Positions 38,992-48,084 of a DNA stretch of 64,000 nt are shown here, piece after piece. The stretch is from Actinomycetes bacterium (GTDB lineage: Bacteria > Actinomycetota > JAICYB01). Where the stretch lies: contig JAICYB010000011.1 of the NCBI GenBank assembly GCA_025934435.1, forward strand, positions 1-64,000, read 5' to 3'. Every line of letters starts with the position of its first letter. Positions within the stretch are counted from its first letter, which is position 1. The notes below the pieces were generated by a model. The model made no database searches and was not told the DNA's origin. It saw nothing but the letters and a program-made list of their open reading frames with translations. The position numbers and the translations under genes are program-made.

Positions 38992-40409
38992 AGCGCTGGC
39001 TTTCGATCGGCGGTGTGTGCGTCGTCCTGCTCGCGTTCGTCCTTCCGTTCGACGCTCGCGCGACGACGGCGCTCGACATCGACGGCGAGACGGAAGCGTT
39101 CGCGGTTCGTGTCGAGTACGACCTTCCGCTCCCCGGAAGCATCGGGACGGAGCCACATGTCGTCGGTGAGATCCGGCGCACGTTCGGAGAGAACGCGAAA
39201 GGTCTCGCGGGCGCTCCGACGGACTTCACCGCGATCACCGGGGGCGCGGTCTACGACCCATGGTCGACGGTGAACGGCAACGACGGGCCACTCGCGGTGA
39301 GCGGCAACAGCACCGGCATCAAGGATCCGATCGATCCCCACAACGGCCTGCCGACGGCGGAGTGCTTCTACCCCGGACAGCCCGCCACCACGGTCTCGTG
39401 GCCTCGCGACCTCCGTGCCGACACGAAGCCGATCCCGCCGACGTCGTACGCGAACGCACAGTGCGGCGCCGGTCCGACGACGCAACTGACCGCCTGGTCG
39501 GCCTCCGACGACGTGCCGGGTTCGCCGACGGGAGCGCTCGGTTCCGTGCTGCACACCGGCGCGCTCGACGCGACGTCATTGCTGCAACCGGAGCACGGAG
39601 TCGTCACGTCGACGGCGCGCGCGTCGGCGCACGAGGTGTCCGTGCTCGGCGGTGCGGTCCGTATCGGTGGCGTCGAAGCCGAAGGCACCTCGACGGCGCA
39701 GGGTCCGGGCGGAGCCGACGGAACGAACAGTCACGTCGCGCTTTCGGACATCTCGGCCGGCGGACAGGTCTTCTCCGTCGCCGACGACGCGATCACCGTT
39801 GCCGGGAACACGTTCCCGATCGATTCGTCCGCGGGCCAAGCGTTCCTGAACAACGTGAACGCGGGCCTCGACGCGACCGGATGCAAGCTCTCGGTACTCG
39901 GCCCGGCGAACCCTTATCCGCAGGGGTTCCTCTTGTCGCGCAAGCCGCCGCAGATCGGCGTCGCGAAGGACGGCACCTTCGCCGCGTCGATGCACGGCGG
40001 GATGCTGATCCTCTGCGACCTTCCGCAAGACGTCACGACACCGACGACATTCACGCCGCAACGCGTGCAGATCCTTGTCGGGTTCGTGTACTCGATGGCT
40101 CGCGCGACGAAGGGCGACGCCGGCTTCGGCACCGGAGACTTCCTCGCCGGCGCCGGGAGCATCAACACTCCGTCGAAGACCGTCGACGTCCCGGGACCGT
40201 CCGCGGCGCCGGCACCGGTCGTCGCCGCGAAGACCGACACGAACAACGTGCCGCAAACGCAAGCGCTTCCCGCGTCCGCCGGCAGGACGATCCGCTACCG
40301 GCCGCTCGCGCGATCGACGCGGATCATCTTCATCGTCTTCGGCATCTTGCTCTTGATCGTCGCGACCAACGTCGCATCGCGCAGATTGAAAGAGCTCGTC
40401 GGATCGTGA
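38988..40409 (+). CDS. Unrecognised exported, C-terminally anchored protein in the Liv operon
   Basis: A 473-residue protein with a signal peptide (RWLSIGGVCVVLLAFVLPFDARA), a long outside region rich in Gly, Thr and Pro with beta-like repeats, and one C-terminal membrane helix (IIFIVFGILLLIVATNVAS) followed by a basic tail. About four Cys are spread through the outer part (for example TAECFYP, NAQCGAG, GCKLSVLG). I find no known domain. It is tied by ATGA to the multi-helix protein before it and by GTGA to the permease after it, so it may act with the substrate-binding protein at the membrane surface. Confidence 0.7.
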   Translation: MKRWLSIGGVCVVLLAFVLPFDARATTALDIDGETEAFAVRVEYDLPLPGSIGTEPHVVGEIRRTFGENAKGLAGAPTDFTAITGGAVYDPWSTVNGNDGPLAVSGNSTGIKDPIDPHNGLPTAECFYPGQPATTVSWPRDLRADTKPIPPTSYANAQCGAGPTTQLTAWSASDDVPGSPTGALGSVLHTGALDATSLLQPEHGVVTSTARASAHEVSVLGGAVRIGGVEAEGTSTAQGPGGADGTNSHVALSDISAGGQVFSVADDAITVAGNTFPIDSSAGQAFLNNVNAGLDATGCKLSVLGPANPYPQGFLLSRKPPQIGVAKDGTFAASMHGGMLILCDLPQDVTTPTTFTPQRVQILVGFVYSMARATKGDAGFGTGDFLAGAGSINTPSKTVDVPGPSAAPAPVVAAKTDTNNVPQTQALPASAGRTIRYRPLARSTRIIFIVFGILLLIVATNVASRRLKELVGS

Positions 40410-42481
40410 CCGAGTTCCTCGCGACGCTCCCCGGCGGCCTCGTCACCGGCGCGGTGTACGCGCTGCTCGCGATGGGACTCGTCTTCATCTACAAAGCGAC
40501 GCGCGTCCCGAACTTCGCGTACGGCGCGCTCGCCGCGCTCGTCGCCTTCTTCCACTACAGCCTCGTGAACGGACGACACGTCGGGATCCACCTGAACGTC
40601 CTGTTCGTCCATGCGGGATTCGACGCGACGATCCGGCTCCCGTTCTGGGGTGCGATGCCCGTATCGCTCGCGTTCGCGGCCGTCGTCGGATACGTGATCG
40701 AGCGATTCGTGATGCGTCCGTTCGCGCGGGCTCCGATGGTGACGAACATCATCGTGACGCTGGCACTTTCCGCGCTCTTCGGCGGCCTCGCGCAGCAATG
40801 GTTCGGAGCGAACGACCTGATCGTCCCGAACCGGCAGGCCATCTTCCCGCGGACGTCCGCCTTGTCGATCGGCGGCGCGAAGATGTCGTGGGAGCAGCTC
40901 GGCGTGATCGGCCTCGTCCTCGCGTTCGCCGGCGCGCTGTACTTCTTCTTCCGCTTCACCGAGACGGGTCTTGCGTTGCGAGCGGTCGCGACGGACCGCG
41001 ACGTCGCCTCACTGCAGGGCGTTTCGGTGCGGCGCGTCTCGCAGGTCGCGTGGATCGCCGGCTCGATGGCCGCCGGCGTCGCCGGGATCATGCTCGCGTC
41101 ACTCATCGTTTCGTCCAACCCGAGCTTGCTCGTGCTGCTCTCGATCTGGGGCTTCGCCGCGGCGATCGTCGGCGGGATGATCTCGTTTCCGATCGCCGTG
41201 GGGGCCGGATTCGGGATCGGGCTGTGCGTCGAGACCTTGCGTCACTACGTCTCGAAGGGTGACGCGACGAAGCTCGTCGGCACGCCCGAGCTCGTCGTGC
41301 TCGGCGCGGTCATCGTGCTGCTCGCTTCGCGTCCGTCGTGGATCTTCAAAGGCATACGCGAAGAGCAGGACTCCGGCGTCGTGTCGCGCGCATCCGGCGT
41401 CGACCTCGCGATCGGCCGGTGGATCGACCCCGTCGAGGCGTACCGGCTCGTTCGCGCCGCGACAGGACAGATACTTCCGCCTCGGTTGTGGACGGCGATC
41501 AAGCGCACCGTGCCCTGGCTCCTCGTCGCGCTCGCGCTCGCGTTCCCGCTCTTCCCGCTGCCGGAGTTCTGGACGTTCCCGCTCAATCTCACCCTGATCT
41601 TCCTGCTCGTCGGTCTGTCGTTCGTCGTCGTCGTCGGCTGGCTCGGACAGATCTCACTCGCGACGGGCGTGTTCGTCGCGATCGGTGGCGCGGGCGCGTA
41701 CATCGGCGCGAACTTCCTGCATCTGCCGTTCCCGCTGCCGATCGTCACCGGGATCTTGTTGTCGATCCCGGTCTCTGTGCTCATCGGTCTTCCGGCGCTT
41801 CGCCTGCGCGGGCTGCATCTCGCGATCGCGACGCTGCTCTACGGACTCGTCGTCGAACGCGCGCTGCTCCCCCGCTTCACGGCGGCGTCCGTGTTCCACC
41901 GGCCGTCGTTCCTGCTCTCCGACCGCGCGCTCTATTACGTGTTCCTCGTCTGCACGGCGCTCGCCTTCGCCTTCGCGTGGCGGTTGTCGAAGACCCGGAT
42001 GGGACGCGCCTTCCGCGCGATCCGAGATTCGGAAACGGTGGCGAGCGCATACGGCATCCAGCCCGTTCGGACGAAGCTCACGGGATTCGCTGTGTCCGGC
42101 GCGATCGGCGCGCTCGGCGGCGCGCTGCTGATCTACCAGCTCGGCTCGTTCCAAGCGCAGTACGGCACGAGCGGGTTCTCGATCGTCTGGTTGTTGAACG
42201 CCGTCGTCGGCGGTATCACGTCGATCGCCGGACCGGTCATCGCCGCCGTCGTTTTCGGACTGCTCCCCGTCGTCAGCCAAGGCGCGGTGCAAGCTGCCCA
42301 CATCTCCTTCTGGCCGCTCATCGCCGCCGCGGTGCTGACGATCGTGATCATGGCGATCAACCCCGAAGGTCTCGCGTCGTTCGCGCGTTTCCTCCGTACG
42401 CGTGTGAGCGCGCACGACGTCGAGGACGAGCAGGACCTCGAGGCGATCGAAGAGGCGTCGAAGGAGCTCGCGCGCGTATGA
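40406..42481 (+). CDS. Fused LivH-LivM permease
   Basis: A 691-residue permease that joins in one chain the LivH-type (residues about 1-320) and LivM-type (about 370-660) halves usually made as two proteins. LivH features are LLAMGLVFIYKATRVPNFAYGALAAL and FAAAIVGGMISFPIAVGAGFGIG; LivM features are GLSFVVVVGWLGQISLATGVFVAIGGAGAYI and SKTRMGRAFRAIRDSETVASAYGIQ (the coupling helix). It has about 16-18 helices and a Glu/Asp-rich cytoplasmic tail. GTG 40406 overlaps the previous stop as GTGA. It works with the two ATPases that follow. Confidence 0.88.
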   Translation: MTEFLATLPGGLVTGAVYALLAMGLVFIYKATRVPNFAYGALAALVAFFHYSLVNGRHVGIHLNVLFVHAGFDATIRLPFWGAMPVSLAFAAVVGYVIERFVMRPFARAPMVTNIIVTLALSALFGGLAQQWFGANDLIVPNRQAIFPRTSALSIGGAKMSWEQLGVIGLVLAFAGALYFFFRFTETGLALRAVATDRDVASLQGVSVRRVSQVAWIAGSMAAGVAGIMLASLIVSSNPSLLVLLSIWGFAAAIVGGMISFPIAVGAGFGIGLCVETLRHYVSKGDATKLVGTPELVVLGAVIVLLASRPSWIFKGIREEQDSGVVSRASGVDLAIGRWIDPVEAYRLVRAATGQILPPRLWTAIKRTVPWLLVALALAFPLFPLPEFWTFPLNLTLIFLLVGLSFVVVVGWLGQISLATGVFVAIGGAGAYIGANFLHLPFPLPIVTGILLSIPVSVLIGLPALRLRGLHLAIATLLYGLVVERALLPRFTAASVFHRPSFLLSDRALYYVFLVCTALAFAFAWRLSKTRMGRAFRAIRDSETVASAYGIQPVRTKLTGFAVSGAIGALGGALLIYQLGSFQAQYGTSGFSIVWLLNAVVGGITSIAGPVIAAVVFGLLPVVSQGAVQAAHISFWPLIAAAVLTIVIMAINPEGLASFARFLRTRVSAHDVEDEQDLEAIEEASKELARV

Positions 42482-43248
42482 CGACGATCCTTCACGTCGA
42501 CGGGGTCAAGCTCGCCTTCGGCGGGGTGAAAGCACTCGACGGCGTGACCTTCGACGTTCCGGCAGGCGAGATCGTCGGCCTCATCGGACCGAACGGCGCG
42601 GGCAAGACGACGCTCTTCGACTGCATCTCGGGCTACCAACGTCCCGACGAGGGGTCGATCACCTACGACGGCAACGTCGAGCTCGTCGGCCTCCCGCCGC
42701 ACGAGCGCGTCACGCACGGCATCGGCCGTCTCTTCCAGCAGGCGCGCATGTTCCCGTCCGTGTCGATACGCGACGTCTTGAAGACGGTGCAGCACCGCCG
42801 CATGAAAGCCGGACTGTTCCGTTCGGTGCTCGGTCTTGCCCGCGCCGAAGAGCGTGAGGTCACCGCGCGGGCGGACGAAGCCCTCGAGCTCGTCGGCCTC
42901 ACCGCCCACGCCGACAAACCCGCGATGGAGCTTTCGACGGGGATGCTCCGCCTCTGCGAGCTCGCGGCGATCGTGGCGGTTCGTCCGCGCCTGCTGCTGC
43001 TCGACGAACCCTCGTCGGGGATCGCGCAGAAGGAGACGGAAGCGTTGCTGCCGCTGCTGAAGCGGCTACGCGATCACCTCGACGCGACGGTGCTCGTGAT
43101 CGAGCACGACATGCCGCTCGTGATGGGTCTCGCCGACCGCATCGTCGCGATGGCGCAAGGCAAGGTGCTCACGGAAGGAACGCCCGCCGTCGTGCAACGT
43201 CACCCGGACGTGCTTGCGTCCTACCTCGGAACGAGAGCCGCGCGATGA
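42478..43248 (+). CDS. livG: LivG-type ABC ATPase
   Basis: A 256-residue ATPase of the branched-chain amino acid transporter family. Walker A is GPNGAGKTT (about 37-45), Walker B LLLLDEP, and the switch His is in VIEHDMPLV. The signature is unusual, LSTGMLRLCE rather than the typical LSYGxQR of LivG. It also has the LivG insert RLFQQARMFPSVSIRDV. ATG 42478 overlaps the permease stop as ATGA, and its own stop overlaps livF as ATGA, so the two ATPases are made together. Confidence 0.9.
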   Translation: MTTILHVDGVKLAFGGVKALDGVTFDVPAGEIVGLIGPNGAGKTTLFDCISGYQRPDEGSITYDGNVELVGLPPHERVTHGIGRLFQQARMFPSVSIRDVLKTVQHRRMKAGLFRSVLGLARAEEREVTARADEALELVGLTAHADKPAMELSTGMLRLCELAAIVAVRPRLLLLDEPSSGIAQKETEALLPLLKRLRDHLDATVLVIEHDMPLVMGLADRIVAMAQGKVLTEGTPAVVQRHPDVLASYLGTRAAR

Positions 43249-43967
43249 CGCTGCTTCGTTCGGAGGGGATCGACGTCCACTACGGACGCGTCCAGGTGCT
43301 CTACGACGTCTCGATCGAGGTCAACGAAGGCGAGTTCGTGGCCCTGCTCGGCACGAACGGCGCCGGCAAGTCGACGTGGCTGAAAGCGGTCTCGAACCTC
43401 GTCACTCCGAGCGCGGGGAAGGTGTTCTTCGATGGACGGGAGATCACCGCGCTCCCCCCGGACGAGATCGTCGCGCGCGGTCTCGGCCATGTCCCGTCCG
43501 GACGGGGCACGCTTCCCGACCTCACGATCGACGAGAACCTGCGCCTCGGCGGACATCTGCTCCGCAACGAGAAGGCGAAGCGCCGCGAGGCGATCGACGA
43601 GATCTACGCGACGTTCCCGTGGATGAAGGACCGCCGGACGCAGCTCGCCGGGACGCTCTCGGGAGGCGAGCAGCAGATGCTCGGCATCGGACGCGCACTC
43701 GTGAATCGTCCGAAGCTCTTGATGATCGACGAGTTGTCGCTCGGCCTCGCACCGATCGTCGTCGAAGAGATCTACGAGCAGATCGCGAAGCTGAATGCGA
43801 ACGGCTTGACGATCCTCATCGTGGAGCAGAACGCGACGCTCGCGATGGAAGTCGTCGAGCGTGTGCTGTTCATGGAGAAGGGCCGCGTGCAGTTCTCCGG
43901 CCGAGGCCGCGATCTGCTCGCGCGCAAAGACCTGCTGCGAAGCGTCTTCCTCGGCGCGAAGCGCTAA
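43245..43967 (+). CDS. livF: LivF-type ABC ATPase
   Basis: A 240-residue ATPase. Walker A GTNGAGKST (about 36-44), signature TLSGGEQQMLGIGRALV, Walker B LLMIDELSLGLAP, and switch region LIVEQNATLAMEVVERV are canonical LivF. It pairs with LivG below the fused permease. The stop codon overlaps, by three bases on the opposite strand, the stop of the histidine kinase gene, leaving no room for a terminator. Confidence 0.92.
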   Translation: MTLLRSEGIDVHYGRVQVLYDVSIEVNEGEFVALLGTNGAGKSTWLKAVSNLVTPSAGKVFFDGREITALPPDEIVARGLGHVPSGRGTLPDLTIDENLRLGGHLLRNEKAKRREAIDEIYATFPWMKDRRTQLAGTLSGGEQQMLGIGRALVNRPKLLMIDELSLGLAPIVVEEIYEQIAKLNANGLTILIVEQNATLAMEVVERVLFMEKGRVQFSGRGRDLLARKDLLRSVFLGAKR

Positions 43968-45334
43968 GCCGCGTCGACGGTTTCGCGTTCCGGTTTGGGC
44001 GTCGACGCGTTCGGCAGCCACACGTGGAAGCTCGCGCCGCCTCCGGCGCGGTCGTCGACCCACACGTTTCCGCCGTGCACCTGCGCGAGGCGGTAGACGA
44101 GCGAGAGACCGATCCCGGTCCCGGGGACGTGCCCGCGCGTGTCCTTGACGAACGGCTCGAACAACGAGTCCCTGATCTCCGGAAGGACCCCGGGTCCGGA
44201 GTCTTCTACGACGAGCTCGACGCCGTCGTCGCGTTCGATCGTCCGCACCCAGATCGCGGTTCCGGGCGGCGTGTGCTTCACCGCGTTCGCGACCAGGTTC
44301 TCGACGATGCGCTCGATCTGAGCGCCATCGACGTTCGCGATGACGTTGTCGCCGTCGATCGAGAGCGGGTGATCGCGCATGTCGATCTGCGACGTCGTGC
44401 TGCCGATCAGCGCAGACAGATCCGTCGGACGCCGCCGGGCTTCGATGATCCCCCGGCTGAGCCGGTCGAGGTCCAACAGATCGTCGAGTAGCGAACCCAG
44501 TCGTTTCGTGTTGGCAGTGAGGCGTCCGACCATGTCCTCGTAGCGGCCGTCACCCGGCGTCAGCAAGCCGCCCTCGAGGAGTGACGCAACCCCGGCGATC
44601 GTCGTGAGCGGCGTACGAAGCTCGTGGGAGACCGCTTGAAGGAAGGTTGTCTTCGAGGCGTCGAGCGCGCGGAGCTCGTCGGCGATGCGCTGCTCGTGCT
44701 CGAACGCGTCACGGATCGCGCGTTCGGCCTCTTTCGATTCCGTGACGTCCTGACACGTTCCTTGCAAGCCGATGAACGACCCGCCGCCGTCGCTGACCGG
44801 CTCACCGTGCGCATGCATCCATCGCACCTCACCGGACGGAAGGACGATGCGGTAATCGTCGTCGTACGGCTCGAGCGTCTCGTAGCTGCGCGCGAGCTTC
44901 TCATGCACGGCGTCGAAATCGTCGGGATGGATGAGGTCGCGATAGCCCTGCGCCGGAGCGAAGGGCGCCGGCTCCATACCGTGTATGCGGAACAGCTCGT
45001 CGCTCCAGACGTTCGTGTGTGTCTGGGCGTCCCAGCGGAACGATCCGATGCGCGCCATGCGCTGCGATTCGTCCAGGAGGACGGTCCGCTCGCGGAGTCG
45101 CCGTTCGAATCCGTCGCGCAGGTCTTCGAGCTTCTGCTCGGCGCTGATGCGCCGGATGACGAGGACGAGGTACGCGATACCGGCGACCGCGGTGATATTC
45201 AGGACGCGCATGATCAGCGGTCTCTTCGTCAGCGCCGACTCAACGACAAGGAAGGTCGCAAGGAATACGATCCCCGCGAACCACACCGGCCGAAATGCGG
45301 CGCGGTGACGGCGAAGGATATCCGCGCCACGCAC
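43964..45334 (-). CDS. PAS-containing sensor histidine kinase
   Basis: A 456-residue kinase with two N-terminal helices (about 15-33 and 40-58), a PAS domain (about 85-200: RIGSFRWDAQTHTNVWSDELF, GTCQDVTESKEAE), a HisKA dimer with the phosphorylated His in AVSHELRTPLTTIAGV, and a HATPase domain with ENLVANAVKHTPPG (N box), DSGPGV (G1) and GTGIGLSLVYRLAQVHGG (G2). It lacks an adjacent response regulator. The GTG start 45334 has no obvious ribosome site. It converges on livF and lies 30 bp from the racemase gene, which reads in the same direction. Confidence 0.87.
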   Translation of the reverse strand: MRGADILRRHRAAFRPVWFAGIVFLATFLVVESALTKRPLIMRVLNITAVAGIAYLVLVIRRISAEQKLEDLRDGFERRLRERTVLLDESQRMARIGSFRWDAQTHTNVWSDELFRIHGMEPAPFAPAQGYRDLIHPDDFDAVHEKLARSYETLEPYDDDYRIVLPSGEVRWMHAHGEPVSDGGGSFIGLQGTCQDVTESKEAERAIRDAFEHEQRIADELRALDASKTTFLQAVSHELRTPLTTIAGVASLLEGGLLTPGDGRYEDMVGRLTANTKRLGSLLDDLLDLDRLSRGIIEARRRPTDLSALIGSTTSQIDMRDHPLSIDGDNVIANVDGAQIERIVENLVANAVKHTPPGTAIWVRTIERDDGVELVVEDSGPGVLPEIRDSLFEPFVKDTRGHVPGTGIGLSLVYRLAQVHGGNVWVDDRAGGGASFHVWLPNASTPKPERETVDAA

Positions 45335-45364
45335 GAAACTGAATCGGACGAACCACCTGCGGCT

Positions 45365-46468
45365 TTAGCCCCGGACGGCCTCGCGGGTCGTGGTGAGCTC
45401 GTCGAGGATCTCCGGTACGGGCGAAACGCCGATCCCGGGCCCCGTCGGGACGCGGAGCGTTCCCTCTTCGAGGACGAACGGCGGTGTGACGTCCTGCGCG
45501 AAGTACCGCTCCGAGGCGGACGTATCACCGGGGAGCCGGAAGTTCGGCAGCGCGGCCAGAGCCACGTTCGCCGCGCGCCCGATCCCGGACTCGAGCATCC
45601 CACCGCACCAGACGGGGATGCCGCTCGCCTCGCACACGTCGTGCACGCGCCGCGCCTCGAGGTAGCCGCCGACGCGTCCCGGCTTGATGTTCACGATCGA
45701 GCACGCGCCGATCGCGATCGCTTTGGCCGCCGCGTGCGCCGACACGATCGATTCGTCCAGACAGATCGGCGTCTTGACGATCTTCACGAGCTCGGCGTGA
45801 TCGCGCACGCGCTCTTCCCCGAGCGGCTGCTCGATGAGCAACAGATCGAAGGGATCGAGCTTCGCGAGATGACGCGCGTCCGACAGTTCGTACGCCTGGT
45901 TCGCGTCGACCTGGAGCAGGATGTCGGGGTTCGCTTCCCGGACGGCTTTGACGGCTTCGACGTCCCATCCGGGCTCGATCTTGAGCTTGATGCGGACGTA
46001 TCCCTGCGCGAGGTACCCGGCGACCTGATCGAGAAGCTCGGGTATCGATCCCGGTATCCCGACGGACACGCCGCAGTCGACGCGATCGCGCACCGCACCG
46101 AGGTGTTCGGCGAACGACTCACCGCGCGCACGCAGCTCCGCATCGAGGAGCGCCGTCTCGACGGCGGCTTTCGCCATGCGATGTCCGCGGACGAGCGTCC
46201 ACAGCGACGCGAGCGATGCGCTCGTCACATCATCGCGAGCGAACACCGGCGGCAACAGGAAACGCTTGATCACGTCTTGAGCGCCGTCCACGTATTCGGA
46301 CGAATAACCGGGGTTGTCCATCGCGACGCACTCGCCCCAGCCCTCCGCGTCCGGCGTGACCACGTGCACGAGCAGGATGTCGCGCACCGACTCGGAGCCG
46401 AAGGATGTGCGGAACGCGCCCTTCAGCGGCATGCGGATCCGGATCAGTTCGACGTTGTCGAGTTTCAT
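45365..46468 (-). CDS. MenC/NSAR-type enolase-superfamily enzyme (N-succinylamino acid racemase-like)
   Basis: A 367-residue member of the o-succinylbenzoate synthase/N-succinylamino acid racemase group. It has the KxK pair Lys161-Leu-Lys163 (VRIKLKIEPGWD), metal ligands Asp188 (VDANQAY), Glu213 (IEQPL) and Asp238-Glu239 (CLDESI), and the second catalytic Lys262 (NIKPGRVGG). The context lacks other men genes but has a GNAT gene, so racemisation of N-succinyl (or N-acyl) amino acids is likelier than menaquinone synthesis. ATG 46468 overlaps the PucR stop as ATGA. Confidence 0.88.
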   Translation of the reverse strand: MKLDNVELIRIRMPLKGAFRTSFGSESVRDILLVHVVTPDAEGWGECVAMDNPGYSSEYVDGAQDVIKRFLLPPVFARDDVTSASLASLWTLVRGHRMAKAAVETALLDAELRARGESFAEHLGAVRDRVDCGVSVGIPGSIPELLDQVAGYLAQGYVRIKLKIEPGWDVEAVKAVREANPDILLQVDANQAYELSDARHLAKLDPFDLLLIEQPLGEERVRDHAELVKIVKTPICLDESIVSAHAAAKAIAIGACSIVNIKPGRVGGYLEARRVHDVCEASGIPVWCGGMLESGIGRAANVALAALPNFRLPGDTSASERYFAQDVTPPFVLEEGTLRVPTGPGIGVSPVPEILDELTTTREAVRG

Positions 46469-48084
46469 TCGCTTCCTCTCAGATGAAGGTCCATCTCCGC
46501 GAGCAGACGCTCTTCGGGGTCGTGCAGGTTGATACGGGAGATCTCGACGAGACGGCGGAGCCGGTACCGGAATGTGTTCGCATGCACGTTCGCGGCTTTC
46601 GCCGCGCGCGGGATGTCGCCGAATGCATCGAGGAACGCTTTCAGCGTTGCGACGTACGACGTGCCGTGCTCGGCGTCGTGCGCCGTCAGGTCGGCGACGG
46701 CACGGGAACGAAGGTGTGGCCGCTCCGAGACGAAGTCACGCAGTTCGGTGAGGACGACCCGCTCGTGGGCAGACTCGTAATCGCAGACGTCGACCTTCGT
46801 CGCTTCGCTCGCGAGGGCGCGCAGCACCTGATCCGCTTCCGTGCGCGCGCGGGGGACGTCGCGCAGATGACGCACCACCGACCCGATCCCCGCCCGCAGC
46901 CGGACGCCGAGGCTCTCGCGCGCCCGCGCCACGATGTCGCGAGCAAGCGGCAGAAGCCGGTCGGGCACGGGACTCGGCAGCAGGACGTACATGGTGCGTC
47001 CGATCGGAACGATAGCCGTGCGCTGGCGGAACGCTTCGCCGTACAGCGCCACGAGGTCGAGGACGCGTTCGCGGTGGAGCGCACCTTCGATCTCGTCGGA
47101 CGAAACGAGCTCGAACGCCAGGACGGCGAATGTCTCGTCCGGACGAACCGCCAGCCCATATGCGGCGGCGTCGATCGAGGTCGAGCGGTCGAACAAGGCG
47201 CGGAGCAGATCGCCGCGCGTTGAGCGCTCGAGCGAACCGGACGCGCGATGCCGGATGAGATGGAGGGCGGCGATACGCGCGGCTTCCCGGAGGGCTTCGT
47301 CCGCATCGACGGAGAGCGGCGTCGCGCCTTCGGCGACCCAGATCGATCCGAGGATCGTGTCCCCGGCGCGGACCGCGACGGCGACGCGCGGCTGGAGGTT
47401 CTCGTCCTCATACCGGACGATCTCTCCCGCCCACAGACGGCGGAACACACCGGCGTCCTCGAGTCGCCGCAACCACTCCGGCGGCACGCGGCGACCGAGG
47501 ATGGTCTCGCGACGCGGCTCGTCGATCGTGTGCCCTTCGGCCGTCGAGTACGCGAGGACGCGCGACTGCCGGTCTTCGATCGTCACCGCTCCGCCGGCCA
47601 TCGCGGCGACGGCATTCGCGAGCGCGAAGAGATCCCCGAGCGGGATGGTCGCTTTGTCCTGTTCGTCGTCGGGCGCGCTCGGGCGTTGCTGGATCGCCGT
47701 CCGGACGAGCGAATGCGCTTGACTCCACGTCATCGCTTGGGGAAGCGCGAGCACCGCGATACCCGCGCGCTGGGCGGCGTCCCGCAATGCACTCGATGCT
47801 TCGGCGTCGAGCTTCAACATCACAGCGGCCGCGTTCGCGGTGCCGGCGCGTGCGAGAAGTTCCGGTGCCTTGTCCGTCGCGGCATCGATCCCGACACCGA
47901 GCACGATCGCCCCCGACTCGATCACCGGCGGTGCGGCGGGGTCGTGGATCAGCGGCTGCCCGACATCGATATCGAGACCACGCGGCGCCACGACGAGATC
48001 GATGACGGCAAGGCTCGCGAGGACGTCGCCGAGACGGAGTGCGCGGTTACCGGTATCCGCGGGGTTAGAGGTCCGCGTGGGCAT
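46465..48084 (-). CDS. PucR/CdaR-type transcriptional regulator
   Basis: A 539-residue regulator with a PucR N-terminal domain (DVLASLAVIDLVVAPRGLDID), a middle GAF-like part (VTIEDRQSRVLAYST and GSIWVAEG), a GGDEF-like cross-over domain (GEAFRQRTAIVPIGRTMYVLLPS) and the C-terminal HTH (DAFGDIPRAAKAANVHANTFRYRLRRLVEISRI). This family controls purine, D-amino acid and similar catabolism genes. It lies between a GNAT and the racemase gene in one tight unit, so it probably regulates that unit. It overlaps the GNAT gene by 20 bp and the racemase gene by 4 bp. Confidence 0.88.
   Translation of the reverse strand: MPTRTSNPADTGNRALRLGDVLASLAVIDLVVAPRGLDIDVGQPLIHDPAAPPVIESGAIVLGVGIDAATDKAPELLARAGTANAAAVMLKLDAEASSALRDAAQRAGIAVLALPQAMTWSQAHSLVRTAIQQRPSAPDDEQDKATIPLGDLFALANAVAAMAGGAVTIEDRQSRVLAYSTAEGHTIDEPRRETILGRRVPPEWLRRLEDAGVFRRLWAGEIVRYEDENLQPRVAVAVRAGDTILGSIWVAEGATPLSVDADEALREAARIAALHLIRHRASGSLERSTRGDLLRALFDRSTSIDAAAYGLAVRPDETFAVLAFELVSSDEIEGALHRERVLDLVALYGEAFRQRTAIVPIGRTMYVLLPSPVPDRLLPLARDIVARARESLGVRLRAGIGSVVRHLRDVPRARTEADQVLRALASEATKVDVCDYESAHERVVLTELRDFVSERPHLRSRAVADLTAHDAEHGTSYVATLKAFLDAFGDIPRAAKAANVHANTFRYRLRRLVEISRINLHDPEERLLAEMDLHLRGSE

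Noticed and set aside
44624-46486. A 620-codon forward open frame over the histidine kinase and racemase genes
   Set aside because: Antisense to two genes with complete catalytic motifs.
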